NCBI GenBank assembly: GCA_039583875.1
Contig: CM077166.1
Location: 90,704,564-90,768,563, forward strand
DNA: 64,000 bases
From: Platanthera guangdongensis
Lineage: Eukaryota > Streptophyta > Magnoliopsida > Asparagales > Orchidaceae
Direction of reading: 5' to 3'
The position numbers and the translations under genes were made by a program. Numbering within the stretch: position 1 is the stretch's first letter; each line of letters opens with the position of its first letter. The notes under the pieces were generated by a model that saw only the letters and a program-made list of their open reading frames with translations, was not told the DNA's origin and did not search any database. Shown piece after piece: positions 32,806 through 43,219 of the stretch.

Positions 32806-35385
32806 AACCTTTAGCATGTCACGTGAAATGTTGAATGCTCGGCGGTCTTGACAAACGGTTTACCAAAGAAAATCAGCGACCCTGGTAGTTTTTCTATCCC
32901 ATGTGTCTTTGGTGATCTTTTTGTCAAGCACGCATTTGCCGACCTAGTTTCGAGTATTAATCTGATGCCCCTCTCATTATTTAAAAAGTTAGGAATTGGT
33001 AGTCTCAACCCCACACACATGAGTATCCAGCTCGTCGGCAGATCAGTAAAATACCTGTTAGGTATAGTGGAGGACGTCGCAGTCAAAGTCGACAAGTTCA
33101 TCTTCCCAGTGGACTTTGTCATATTGGACATCGAAGAAGATGTCGAGGTTCCCCTGATCCTTGGCCGACCCTTCCTTGCCACCTCCCGAGCTATCATTGA
33201 CGTAAGCAATGGTAAGCTCTTCCTTCGAGTAGGCGATGACGAAGTAACTTTCTTTGTCACCCCCTCGATGAAGAACACCCTAGCTAATGATGACTCTTAT
33301 TTTTTCATAGATGTCGTAAGTGAAGAATCCTCCTCTCACCTCTCTGATTTTGAAAAAGAATTTTCTGATTTTTCTTCCTCTCCTACTCCTCCAACTGAAT
33401 CTCTACACCTAAGTGAAGAATCCTCCTATCATCTTTCTGATTTTTGTTCCTCTTCTACTCTTCCAACGAAATCGCTGCAAGAAGCCGCCTTGGCCGCTAT
33501 CCCCGCCCCTTTTAATTTTACACATAAAAAGGACTACGAGGACATTGTTTTTGAAAAAGAATGGATTTCTAAAACCTCGTATGATGTGCACCCTACCCTG
33601 GAACTGAAAGAACTACCAGAGCATCTTAGATACGCTTTCGTAGAAAAGGACTCCAAGCTGCCCGTCATACTCTCGGCTTACCTCACGGATGCACAAAATG
33701 ATAAACTTCTTTCAATTTTACATAAATATCATCGAGCTATTGCTTGGCAGATATCTGATATCAAGGGCATAAGCCCATCTTTATGCACTCACAAGATCTT
33801 AATGGAAGATAATTCACGTAATTCTATACAACCTCAGCGTCGTATAAACCCTAAAATGAAAGAAGTTGTTAAGGGTGAGGTTATTAAATTGTTAGATACA
33901 GGAATTATCTATCCTATATCAGACAGTAAGTGGATTAGCCCAGTACAGGTAGTACCATAGAAGGGAGGGATAACGTAGTAAGTAATGAAAATAATGAATT
34001 AATCCCGACCGGATGGTGATCGGATGGCGAATGTGCATAGATTACCGTAACTTAAATGACGCCACCCGCAAGGATCATTTTCCTTTTCCGTTCATCGACC
34101 AGATTTTAGAACGACTTTCCGGCCATAGCTTTTGTTGTTTTCTCGATGGCCTCTCGGGGTATTTTTAAATCCCCATCTCTCCCGAGAACTAGGAGAAATC
34201 TAAGTTTACATGTCCCTTCGGCACCTTCACCTACCGAAGAATGTCGTTTGGATTGTGCAATAAGTCAGCTATATTCCAGCGATGTATGCTCGCTATCTTT
34301 GACAAGTACGTAGAAGGAATTACAGAAGTTTTCATGGATGATTTCTCGGTGTTCGGTGACACATTCGATAGTTGTTTAGCGAACCTCAAAAAAGTCTTAG
34401 AACGATGAGAAGAAACTAACCTTGCCCTAAATTGGGAAAAATGTCATTTTATGGTGAGGGAAGGGTTAGTTTTGGGCCATAAAAGTTCTGCAAGAGGTAT
34501 TGAAGTAGACGTTGCTATGATAGAAGTTATCGAGAAGCTGCCGCCACCTACAAACATAAAAGCTATAAGAAGTTTCCTAGGTCACACGGGTTTCTACCGC
34601 CGCTTCATAAAGGATTTTTTCATGATCACCAATCCCCTTACCCATATCTTAGAAAAAGACGCCCCATTCATCTTTTATGACCTTTGCCTAGCTGCCTTTA
34701 ATTTAATAAAAAAAATTAATTAATGCCCCAATCATGATAGCTCCGGTGTGGAACTCTCCATTTGAGATAATATGCGATGCGAGTAGCTATTCGGTAGGAG
34801 CCGTATTAGGTCAACGTATATCTAAAAACTTCCACCCATCTATTACGCTAGCAAAACACTCACATCTGCATAGGAAAATTACACCACAACCAAGAAGGAG
34901 CTCGTAGCTGTAGTATTCGCTTTTGATAAATTTCGCCCTTATATTACACTTTCCAAAATTATTGTTTTTACGGACCACTCGCCCCCCAAATATCTCCTTT
35001 CTAAAACGGATGCCAAGCAGCACTTGATTCGCTGGGTCTTACTCCTCCAGGAGTTTGACTTAGAGATCTGGGATAAGCGAGGAGTCGAGAACTTGGCTGC
35101 CGACCACCTCTCGCGCCTAGATAATCCCTTTATAGAAAAATTAGATGAAAAATCTTTTAACGATTATTTTCCCGATGAGAAGCTGTTTTCGATCAACACC
35201 TCTACTTCTCCTTGGTTTGAACGCATCGCCAACTATCTAGTGGCCCGGGATCTCCCAAAAGAGTTCTCATCTCAGCAAAAGAAGAAATTCTTTTCTGAGT
35301 TGAAGAACTACTTTTGGGAGGACCCGCATCTCTTCCGAGTCTGTGCAGACCAAGTGATAAGGAGGTGTGTTTCTTATGAAGATGG
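32806..35385 (+). pseudogene. pol: TE-6 protease, reverse transcriptase and RNase H, heavily broken
   Basis: Three stops lie between gag and protease (32803-32850). The protease site, expected as DLGAS, reads DLVSS near 32940, so the catalytic glycine is lost. Reverse transcriptase starts near 33600, and a TAG at 33958 and frameshifts to 34040 break it. MCIDYRNLND near 34030 and FMDD at 34331-34342 mark the fingers and active site. The thumb and connection have SFLGHTGFYRRFI. RNase H spans about 34740-35110 with FTDHSPPKY and AADHLSRL. The coding sequence is cut by TE-7 at 35385 just before the integrase zinc region. An open frame that seems to run on to 35431 is fused to the TE-7 LTR. Confidence 0.88.
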
Positions 35386-36824
35386 TGATGAGTCCACATT
35401 TTACACTGATTTTTGGACTCATCTGGGCTAGTTTTATCGCCTTAGCACTACACTTGAGAGCCTTTATTGCTTATTTGTGCTTGTGTACCTATTTCACGAT
35501 TAAGTGCACTATAGGCCCGCTTCTGTGTGCTTTCTGTGTTTCCATTTTGTTGTTATTCTTTAGCCCTATCTCGGGGATGTGGTCTGCACGTTCTGGTGGC
35601 CTTTCTGCCCCTTCTGCTGGTACAGTGGTCGTGTGCATGCTCCGGAACTGCTCGGGAGACTCCGACGATGCAGGAATACTGCGCACGACCACTAGACTTA
35701 CTGCGCACGACCACTGGTCGTGCGCCACTGTTCGTGCGCATTACACCCCCTTTTTCATAACCCTATCTCGGTAATCGCACGAGCACTGGCAATAGTGCGC
35801 ACGACCACTGGTCATGCGCCACTGCTCGTGCGCTTATATGCTGATGCTTCTTGTCCAGGTTGCAGGTTTATTTGGAAAAGTCGCACGATCATCGACCTAC
35901 AGTGCGCACGACCACTGGTCGTGCGCCACTAATCGTGCGCACTGCTTCTGCTGCCTCTGTATATAAGGCCCTGCTCCACGTTTTAGGTCAATGCCTGTCA
36001 TTTACTGCGATCGGAGAGTGCGCGGGAATCGCCTTTTCACCTCTCCAGCTGCTCCATCACTTCCACCTTCGTCGGGAAGCCATTTCCAACTACTTCGAAG
36101 CTTTTCAACACTCCGGCGAAGCCCTCGGCCATTGATGACTTCAACTCCAAGCTTTCCTGTAGAGTTGGTGAAGTAGATAACCTAGAGAATGGACTTAAAG
36201 GCCTTCGAGGTGACAGATCGTTGGTACCAGAAGCCTCCTTGGACTGAGCCCGGAAGCGGATTGACAACTCGCTACTCCGGCCACGACCCGCGGTGGATCT
36301 TCATTCTCTTTTGGTTTACTCCTCTTCCCCTTCCTCTGTGTTATGAATGTTTTGAGCAGTGTAATGAACATTTCCATCCCTGAACATCAAGTTTACTTTA
36401 TAGATAATGGAATGTTAGTCTCTTCTTATGCTTGTGAGTTCTGTCTGTGAATGCGTCTCGCTCACCCCACATCCACTTCATTCTTGTGCCTTGTCCGATT
36501 GCAATCCACACAAGAACGCTACAATCCATTAGCTTCCCTTCCACTCGTCCAACTGAAGTTCGGCATAGCGGCCGACAAACCCACTTCACCTTGCGAAGCG
36601 GTGCCGTCGACCCGCATAGCTTTTACTAGTTCAGTAGATCAAACATCCACAATCTCCCTATTCCGCTATTTCCTTTTTGTTCTATTTTTAACTCTCATAA
36701 CGATATTTTCGGTACTGTTGCCGTTCTACGCTAATTGCATTCCTCAAGAGACTGACACTTCGGGATTTATTCCCAAAACTTTATTACTTGTGCGACCGGT
36801 GCGCTTGCCGAATTACACGCATCA
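35386..36824 (+). repeat. TE-7 5' LTR
   Basis: It has a start hairpin, ATGAGTCC (35388-35395) with GGACTCAT (35415-35422). A palindrome array (35680-35942) includes a perfect 23-mer at 35703-35725. TATATAA is at 35960-35966. The LTR ends ...acgcatca. Confidence 0.92.
35680..35942 (+). repeat. GCGCACGAC palindrome array in TE-7 5' LTR
   Basis: The 23 bp unit is the same as in TE-2, with units about 80-100 bp apart in pairs with half-sites (GCGCACGAG...). It ends less than 20 bp before the TATA box. Sequence between units is poorly conserved with TE-2, while the palindromes themselves are kept. Confidence 0.88.
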
Positions 36825-36830
36825 AGTTTT

Positions 36831-36848
36831 TGGCGCCATTGCCGGGGA
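36831..36848 (+). promoter_or_regulatory. TE-7 primer binding site (tRNA-Asp type)
   Basis: tggcgccattgccgggga lies 6 bp inside the 5' LTR and differs at one base from the complement of the plant tRNA-Asp 3' end. Confidence 0.82.
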
Positions 36849-36994
36849 ATGCAACTGTAGAGCGACTCCAGATGCCTGAGAATTTCGTTACACGAGTTGT
36901 TTTGTTGTTTTTTATCCCTTTTATCTTGTGTTGTTATTCCGTCAGATGGAAGTGTTAGTTTTATTCGCAGAATCTTTGCCAAGTAGTTGTATCC

Positions 36995-38125
36995 ATGATA
37001 TTTAAAGTCACTGCAATGTGGGCCAATTTCAATATCAATTGTCGTCATTGTGGAGACATCTCTCATGTTAGCGACAGATGCCCTCAGAAGTATAGTTTCC
37101 AGGAAATTCATGAATCGACATATCGTCGACATAAGCCGGTTAGCTACCGACCTGCGGAGACATTGCCGCACTACTTTTATTCAGCTTCAGCACCAGTTGC
37201 ACCGCCGAAGCCGGCTAAGCAGTACCTTTTTTGTCGAAGCAGGGATCATGCGTTGAAGGATTGCGCCGCGTACCTAGCTGAGCTGGCGGTGGATGACGAG
37301 CCGGATTTTCGGATTGTCTCCACTTCAACCTTGGGCAACATCCCTTCCGTATCGGGGTATGTACCATTGCCATCTCTATGTTATGGAGAAGACATCCCAG
37401 GTATGTGCACCGATACATGTGCTTATCCCCATTCCGACACTGCTATTTATACTCCTGAAGTGCATACTTCACCTAGTATAGAATCTTTTAGTTGTGAAAA
37501 GCCAGTGCTCAACGTCCTACCAAGCTTCGTATCTTCACCTTCTTCTTTGCATAGCATTCTTTCTTTTTCTGACAGTGCTTTTGAGATTGAATAGCAGGAG
37601 GAAATTAGCATTTTCCACATTATGTCAGATCCAGTCGAGGAGGACGAATCCGTGGCAGAGGTTGTGACCACCATCCCATGTGCGGATGCCCGAGGCATGG
37701 CCGAGGCAGATGCAGCTTCAGAACATTCCTGCACTAGCATAGATAGCTGTTTGGAAGCATCCACAATTCCGCCGACGGGGGATGACTCCGGGATCATCCC
37801 CAAGATCAAGGTCCGTTTATGTTATTCTTCTAGTTTATTTCTTGACCCTGCTCTCGTGTCTACTCCCATGCAGGACCACATTGTGGAATTGGTCCAATCA
37901 GTACAAGGGCCTGTAATGCGGCCTCAGACTTATTGTAACCGGATGAAGATAGAGTTGGAGTCGATGAGCTTCCCAAGTGACTTTCTGCCCATGCCTGAAA
38001 CTTCCGATAGGTATACGTATATAGGTATTGGGGCTTATGTTCTATCTCCGTTCCAGTACCCACTACCGCAGCGTGACCATGAACCTCTACTTGAGCATTT
38101 CCAGTTTCATTCGCCCATCAGTTAG
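36995..38125 (+). pseudogene. TE-7 gag-like zinc-knuckle protein, one stop
   Basis: It starts at ATG 36995. A complete CCHC knuckle has Cys16, Cys19, His24 and Cys29. A second knuckle-like motif has Cys80, His85 and Cys90, but Tyr77 stands where the first Cys should be. TAG at 37592-37594 splits one frame that runs on to TAG 38123-38125, 376 residues in all. The C-terminus (YVLSPFQYPLPQR then HFQFHSPIS) matches the TE-2 protein. The middle is acidic with no fold I recognise. It is probably RNA-binding, by the knuckles. The capsid-type region seen in TE-6 is absent. Confidence 0.72.
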
Positions 38126-38565
38126 GAGATGCTCAAATTTAATATAAGTCCTGTTGGGAGACAATAAACCCAACAGTTATCTAGGATAGTGTTTCTTTTG
38201 TTATAATTTTTGTTTGTATTTCATTACTTGGGTGTGGTAGCCCAGCTGTGTGTTGAGCTCTCTATTGCACCACGTGGTCAGCAGTGTGAAATAAACTGAA
38301 AACTCAGGTTTGCAAAAAAATTTCACGGCGCACGACCACTGGTCGTGCGCACTACTTATAATCGCACGACCACTGGTCGTGCGCATGCCCAGTTTCTTTT
38401 TATTTTCCAGCCGCTGTCCACTGTGCGTGCGCCGTAATCTCCCGCTTGGTCCGCTGCGCGTGCGTTGTCGGCGCTCATCTTCTTCTGATTCATCTCCGGT
38501 GGTTCGTCTCTCTCTCCTCCGGTAGGATCCCTCAACTTCATATCTCTCTTCCTTACTTTGCTGTA
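38126..38565 (+). promoter_or_regulatory. TE-7 inter-ORF region with stem-loop and LTR-type palindromes
   Basis: Stem-loop 1 (38151-38176) follows the first gene. An AATAAA lies near 38290. Perfect palindromes of the LTR type lie at 38328-38350 (23 bp) and 38363-38383 (21 bp), about 200 bp before the second gene. A pyrimidine-rich leader-like stretch (38480-38560) follows. There is no canonical TATA box. It could be an internal promoter. Confidence 0.55.
38151..38176 (+). other. Stem-loop 1 after TE-7 gag-like ORF
   Basis: CTGTTGGG (38151-38158) pairs perfectly with CCCAACAG (38169-38176) around agacaataaa. It is the counterpart of 6152-6178 in TE-2. Confidence 0.68.
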
Positions 38566-39862
38566 ATGGAACCTAGATGCCGCCCTATAGTCAAGGCCTA
38601 TCAACGATCCGGTGTGCTTCAGCAAGCCCTGCGCAGATTTTGGGAAGAATGGGAACTTTTGCTAAGGCAGAGCATACTCAACGCTATAATTCCCTGAAGG
38701 ACAAGCCATTCCTCTCTCAGCGGCTTGTTGACTGGAACGAGCTGCGTTCCATTGGGGATGACGGTGCATTAGCAGAGGCCGTGCTCATTCTCTACTCTTT
38801 CGATTTTTGGAGCAAGTTATTCGAGTGCGACGAGCTTGGCTTCCGGGAATTGACATTGGAATTCCTTTCCACATTCACTTGGGAGACAACAGCGGACAAC
38901 CAGTTTCTCCCCACTTGTTCCTTTCGGATGATGGGAAATGTCTTCACGGTCACACTGCCCGAGCTTGCCATCCATGCAGGTGTCTATACTGAGGCAGAGG
39001 CATCCCAAATTAATTTCCCCGCATTGTGCATTGATTTTCAAGAGGGTGTGACTCCGCGGTCCGCTTGGTATTCTCTGACCGGAGGGCAAGAGGAGTATGT
39101 AGCCCGTCGTGCCAAGTCAACAAAAATTGTCTCCCCCGCTCTCAGGTTTATGCAGCATTTGCTTAGTAATTCACTCACCGCTAGGGCCCTGAGCAAGAAT
39201 GTGGTGGGGTGGCATGATTTGATCTCCTTATCTAGCATGCAGCAGCAGTACCCCCTCCATTTGGGGTATATGCTGGCCTATTTCTTCCACCACGAGGCCA
39301 CTTATGGTCTCGCGGGCGCGATCGAGGGTGCTTACTACATTACCCGCATTGCCAAAAGTTTGGGAGTTTGGAGCAGCTACCTCCGATGGTGCAGGTCACT
39401 GCCCCATCCATGATCTCCAGGGCCAACCTGGTGAGTTGCCATTTTCTACGTGTGGTAGGGAGAAAAGGTGGCCGGCAGTTTATTGTCCGCATGCCTGGTG
39501 ATGTGCCTGCGGGTAGAGATGAAGGGGAAGATGAAGGAGAGCCGGGTGAATCCTCAACTATGGGTAGGCGGAGTGCAGGAGTGCCACCGCAGCAGAGTCA
39601 ACAACAACTGAGGCCCCCCATAAAGCATGAGGGGCAATCTAGCCGCCAGTTTAGCTCAGGTCAAGAGAGGGGAGTCCCGTATTTGTCCGAGCGCCTTGCT
39701 GATCTGGAAGCTTCCCAATTTTGGATGCAATATTTTATTTATTAGCAAGCAGTGCGAGGCGGTATGAACATTCAACCACCGCCCACTCGCGTCGCCCCAT
39801 CAGCACCCGGTCCACGTCTGTCGCCCATCGAGATTCACGACAGTGATAGTGAGGGGGAGTGA
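38566..39862 (+). pseudogene. TE-7 Athila ORF1-like protein, frameshifted
   Basis: ATG 38566 opens the region, but the conserved frame is that of 38577, so a shift near 38640-38660 is likely. The core (RLVDWNELRSIG, FRELTLEFLSTF, FTVTLPELAIHAGVYTE) resembles the ORF1 protein of Athila-type plant elements. A second frameshift lies near 39370. The C-terminal part has RFIVRMPG-like and PYLSERLADLEASQFWMQYF blocks, TAG at 39743-39745, then PIEIHDSDSEGE before TGA 39860-39862. The function of this family is not known. TE-2 lacks the gene, so it is not needed in cis for transposition of this group. Confidence 0.7.
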
Positions 39863-40244
39863 GTGGAACTCACCACAGAGCTAGTCTACCACGCCTTCTG
39901 TTTCTTTTCTATTGTTTATATTTTCTGAGCAAGACAGCTACTATATTTTTGTGAGCGCCCATCTGGGAGCCGACTGTTGTCTTTTTTTTTTATATGTATC
40001 GAACTCTCTATTTGAACTGCTAATACAGGTATTTGGTCCACCTTAAGTACGGTAAACCAAAGGGCTTTCGGGAGACAACCCAAGTTGGACCGTTTGGTCC
40101 TATGCTTTGTTTTGAGTTCGGTTTATTTCTTCATATATATATATGTGTCCAGATTTTATTTGGCTTGCATCCTTTAATCGCAGGTGCAGGAATATTTGAG
40201 GCGCGGTAACTTGGCCGCACTTGGACATCTCATTGCCCGACTGG

Positions 40245-40264
40245 TATGCTCAAATTTGAGCATA
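40245..40264 (+). other. 20 bp perfect palindrome (stem-loop 2) in TE-7
   Basis: TATGCTCAAATTTGAGCATA is its own reverse complement and is the counterpart of 6359-6377 in TE-2. Confidence 0.68.
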
Positions 40265-41743
40265 GGTACTTCCTACCATAGTTATTTCTCCTATTTGGAA
40301 TGCTTATTTTTACTCGTTGTCAACTTTAAGTCTGGGGGGGAGTATGCATGTGGTCACTACACCGCACTTTCTGTTGCATTCCAGTTTCTTATATACTTAT
40401 TTCTTGTTTTTTATTGCAAACACTGAATCACCCACAAGAGTGCGCTCTTACCCACGCGCACAACCCGAGTTAAATTTATTGCTTTTGTGTAAACTTTAAA
40501 ATAGTGGTACTGGCTTAGTATTTCAGGATTGAGTTGTTCGAAACTCATGCAGTGCTCCTAATCGAATACTCATGGTTTGTGTAGAGTTAGGATAGAACTA
40601 ATTTTTCTTTATGCTCGTAGATTTATTCTTTTCTGCACACGTAAATATTGTTTGTACTGCTCAAAATCTGAATCTGGGATAATCAAACGATAGTGTAGGA
40701 ATGTGTGTATCCGCCACTAAACTCGTATTGCTTGAGTCGGGGGGAAGGATCATCTTTCTCGGTGGCTAAGAACTTGCCCTAAGCTACTCTCGAAGCATTG
40801 GTGCACGGTTAGTTAAGCGTGAGCATGACGTAGGCCTTATTTTTGGCTAGTTTGAGCCTTGTTTAGCCATTCCTACCTGTTAACCATTGCATGCCAAATT
40901 TGTGCCTACCCTTCCTTTGATCCAGCTCCACTCACTTTCACCAAGGCCTGAAGCTAAACCCACCTTCGCAATCAAATGCTTGAGCTGATTTGTATTTACT
41001 GTTTTGTCGAGGTTGTGATTAGTGGACTTTGTTTTTGGGGTGCTGATTTTATTCCCGTTTTGATTGCTTCATTTGGGGATTGCTAGCGCAGAAAAGAAAA
41101 CAACAGTTTACGAAAATAAAAGGCTGATTCGCGCAATAGAAAAAAAAACAAATATATATATATGAAAGATTTGCTTTGAGATTTCGCTCCCCATCCTCTT
41201 TATTGAATTTGGTCGGGTTCAACCGTGTTCACACCCGGATTTCCTGCTAAGTCCGGGGGCGTGTGCCCCATTCTTTTCTAAGTGGCTGTTTTGGTTTGGG
41301 TTGTTTTCGCTCGCTTTGGTTGCATAGAGCCTTCATGTTTATCTTTGACTACCAAGCCGTTGCCTAAGCCCCATTTCCTCCTACAAGTCCTACTGATTCA
41401 CGCTTGAGTTTAACCTGCGTCATGGAGAGAGTGTGAACGTGCAAGCGTATGGTCCCCGACATTGGTGGATTCCTTTGGAGGTGATCCTGAGTCCCGAAAT
41501 TTGGCAATGCTCACCTTAGTGGCCTGCCTACTTTCTTCCTGCACATGATCGCACGATTCTCCAGAATTCTAATTTTGAGCAATTACAATATTTATTTACG
41601 TCTGTCGAATAGTTTAAACTACGTTGTATAATTAAAAAGTTTTTCTATTATATCTTCTATACTCATGATATATTTGATTTCTCGTCTTACTTCTTTTTGA
41701 AATTTCTGAGCCAGTTAGCTATCTTTGAGTCCATGGAGTAATG

Positions 41744-41764
41744 ATTTGCTCGGGACGTGCAAAT
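41744..41764 (+). other. Stem-loop 3 upstream of TE-7 polypurine tract
   Basis: ATTTGC pairs with GCAAAT around tcgggacgt, 3 bp before ttaagtctgggggtg (41767-41781), the polypurine tract. TE-6 has a decayed relative, cttagggacaag, at 46288-46299. Confidence 0.65.
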
Positions 41765-41781
41765 GGTTAAGTCTGGGGGTG

Positions 41782-43219
41782 TGATGAGTCCACATTTTAC
41801 ACTGATTTTTGGACTCATCTGGGCTAGTTTTATCGCCTTAGCACTACACTTGAGAGCCTTTATTGCTTATTTGTGCTTATGTACCTATTTCACGATTAAG
41901 TGCACTGTAGGCCCACTTCTGTGTGCTTTCTGTGTTTCCATTTTGTTATTCTTCTTTAGCCCTATCTCGGGGATGTGGTGTGCACGTTCTGGTGGCCTTT
42001 CTGCCCCTTCTGCTGGTACAGTGGTCGTGTGCGTGCTCTAGAACTGCTCGGGAGACTCCGACGATGCAGGAATACTGCGCACGACCACTGGACTTACTGC
42101 GCACGACCACTGGTCGTGCACCACTATTCGTGCGCATTACACCCCCTTTTTCATAACCCTGTCTCGGTAATCGCACGAGCACTGGACATAGTGCGCACGA
42201 CCACTGGTCGTACGCCACAGCTCGTGCGCTTATATGCTGATGCTTCTTGTCCAGGTTGTAGGTTTATTTGGAAAAGCCGCACGATCATCGACCTATAGTG
42301 CGCACGACCAGTGGTCGTGCGCCACTGATCGTGCGCACTGCTTCTGCTACCTCCGTATATAAGGCCCTGCTCCGCGTTTTAGGTCAACGCCTGTCATTTG
42401 CTTCGATCGGAGAGTGCGCGGGAATCGCCTTTTCACCTCTCCAGCTGCTTCATCACTTCCACCTTCGTCGGGAAGCCATTTCCAACTACTTTAAACCTTT
42501 TCAACACTCCGGCGAAGCCCTTGGCCATTGATGACTTCAACTCCAAGCTTTCCTGCAGAGTTGGTGAAGTAGATAACCTAGAGAACGGACTTAAAGGCCT
42601 TCGAGGTGACAGATCGTTGGTACCGGAAGCCTCCTTGGACTGAGCCCGGAAGCGGATTGACAACTCGCTACTCCGGCCACGACCCGCGGTGGATCTTCAT
42701 TCTCTTTTGGTTAACTACTCTTCCCCTTCCTCTGTGTTATGAATGTTTTGAGCAGTGTAATGAACATTTCCATCCCTGAACATCAGGTTTACTTTATAGA
42801 TAATGGAATGTTAGTCACTTCTTATTCTTGCGAGTTCTGTCTGTGAATGCGCCTCGCTCACCCCACATCCACTTCATTTCTGTGCCTTGTTCGATTGTAA
42901 TGCACACAAGAACGCTGCAATCCATTAGCATCCCTTCCACTCGCCCAACTGAAGTTCGGCATAGCGGCCGACAAACCCACTTCACCTTGCGAAGTGGTGC
43001 CGTCGACCCGCATAGCTTTTACTAGTTCAGTAGATCAAACATCCACAATCTCCCTATTCCGCTATTTCCTTTTGTTCTATTTTTAACTCTCATAACGATA
43101 TTTTCGGTACTATTTCCGTTCTACGCTAATTGCATTTCTCAAGAGACTGACACTTGGGGATTTATTCCCAAAACTTTATTACTTGTGCGACCGGTGCGCT
43201 TGCCGAATTACACGCATCA
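41782..43219 (+). repeat. TE-7 3' LTR
   Basis: It is homologous to 35386-36824. The palindrome array is at 42075-42340 and TATATAA at 42356-42362. Confidence 0.92.
42075..42340 (+). repeat. GCGCACGAC palindrome array in TE-7 3' LTR
   Basis: This is the copy of 35680-35942 in the 3' LTR. At 42299-42321 the centre reads CCAGTGG instead of CCACTGG; the arms still pair. Confidence 0.88.

Larger units (their letters stand above)
39863..41781 (+). other. TE-7 3' noncoding region with conserved structural elements
   Basis: There is no gene. It holds a palindrome at 40245-40264, purine tracts at 40326, 41247 and 41767, and a stem-loop at 41744-41764. A block at 41322-41403 is shared with TE-2 and TE-6. 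A long AAGAACTTGCCC-containing segment near 40765-40800 is nearly identical to TE-2 near 6900. A short AT repeat is at 41152-41163. Confidence 0.75.
35386..43219 (+). mobile_element. TE-7: non-autonomous gypsy-type element with gag-like and Athila ORF1-like genes
   Basis: The element is 7834 bp with LTRs 35386-36824 and 41782-43219 (1439 and 1438 bp, about 97% identical in the first 310 bases). The flanks are gatgg and gattg, a target duplication with one change. The tRNA-Asp-type primer site is at 36831-36848. It has a zinc-knuckle protein (36995-38125) and an Athila ORF1-like protein (38566-39862), but no protease, reverse transcriptase or integrase. LTR ends, palindromes, 3' stem-loops and purine tracts match TE-2. 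It is inserted in TE-6 pol, and its 3' noncoding region shares a block with TE-6. Confidence 0.9.
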
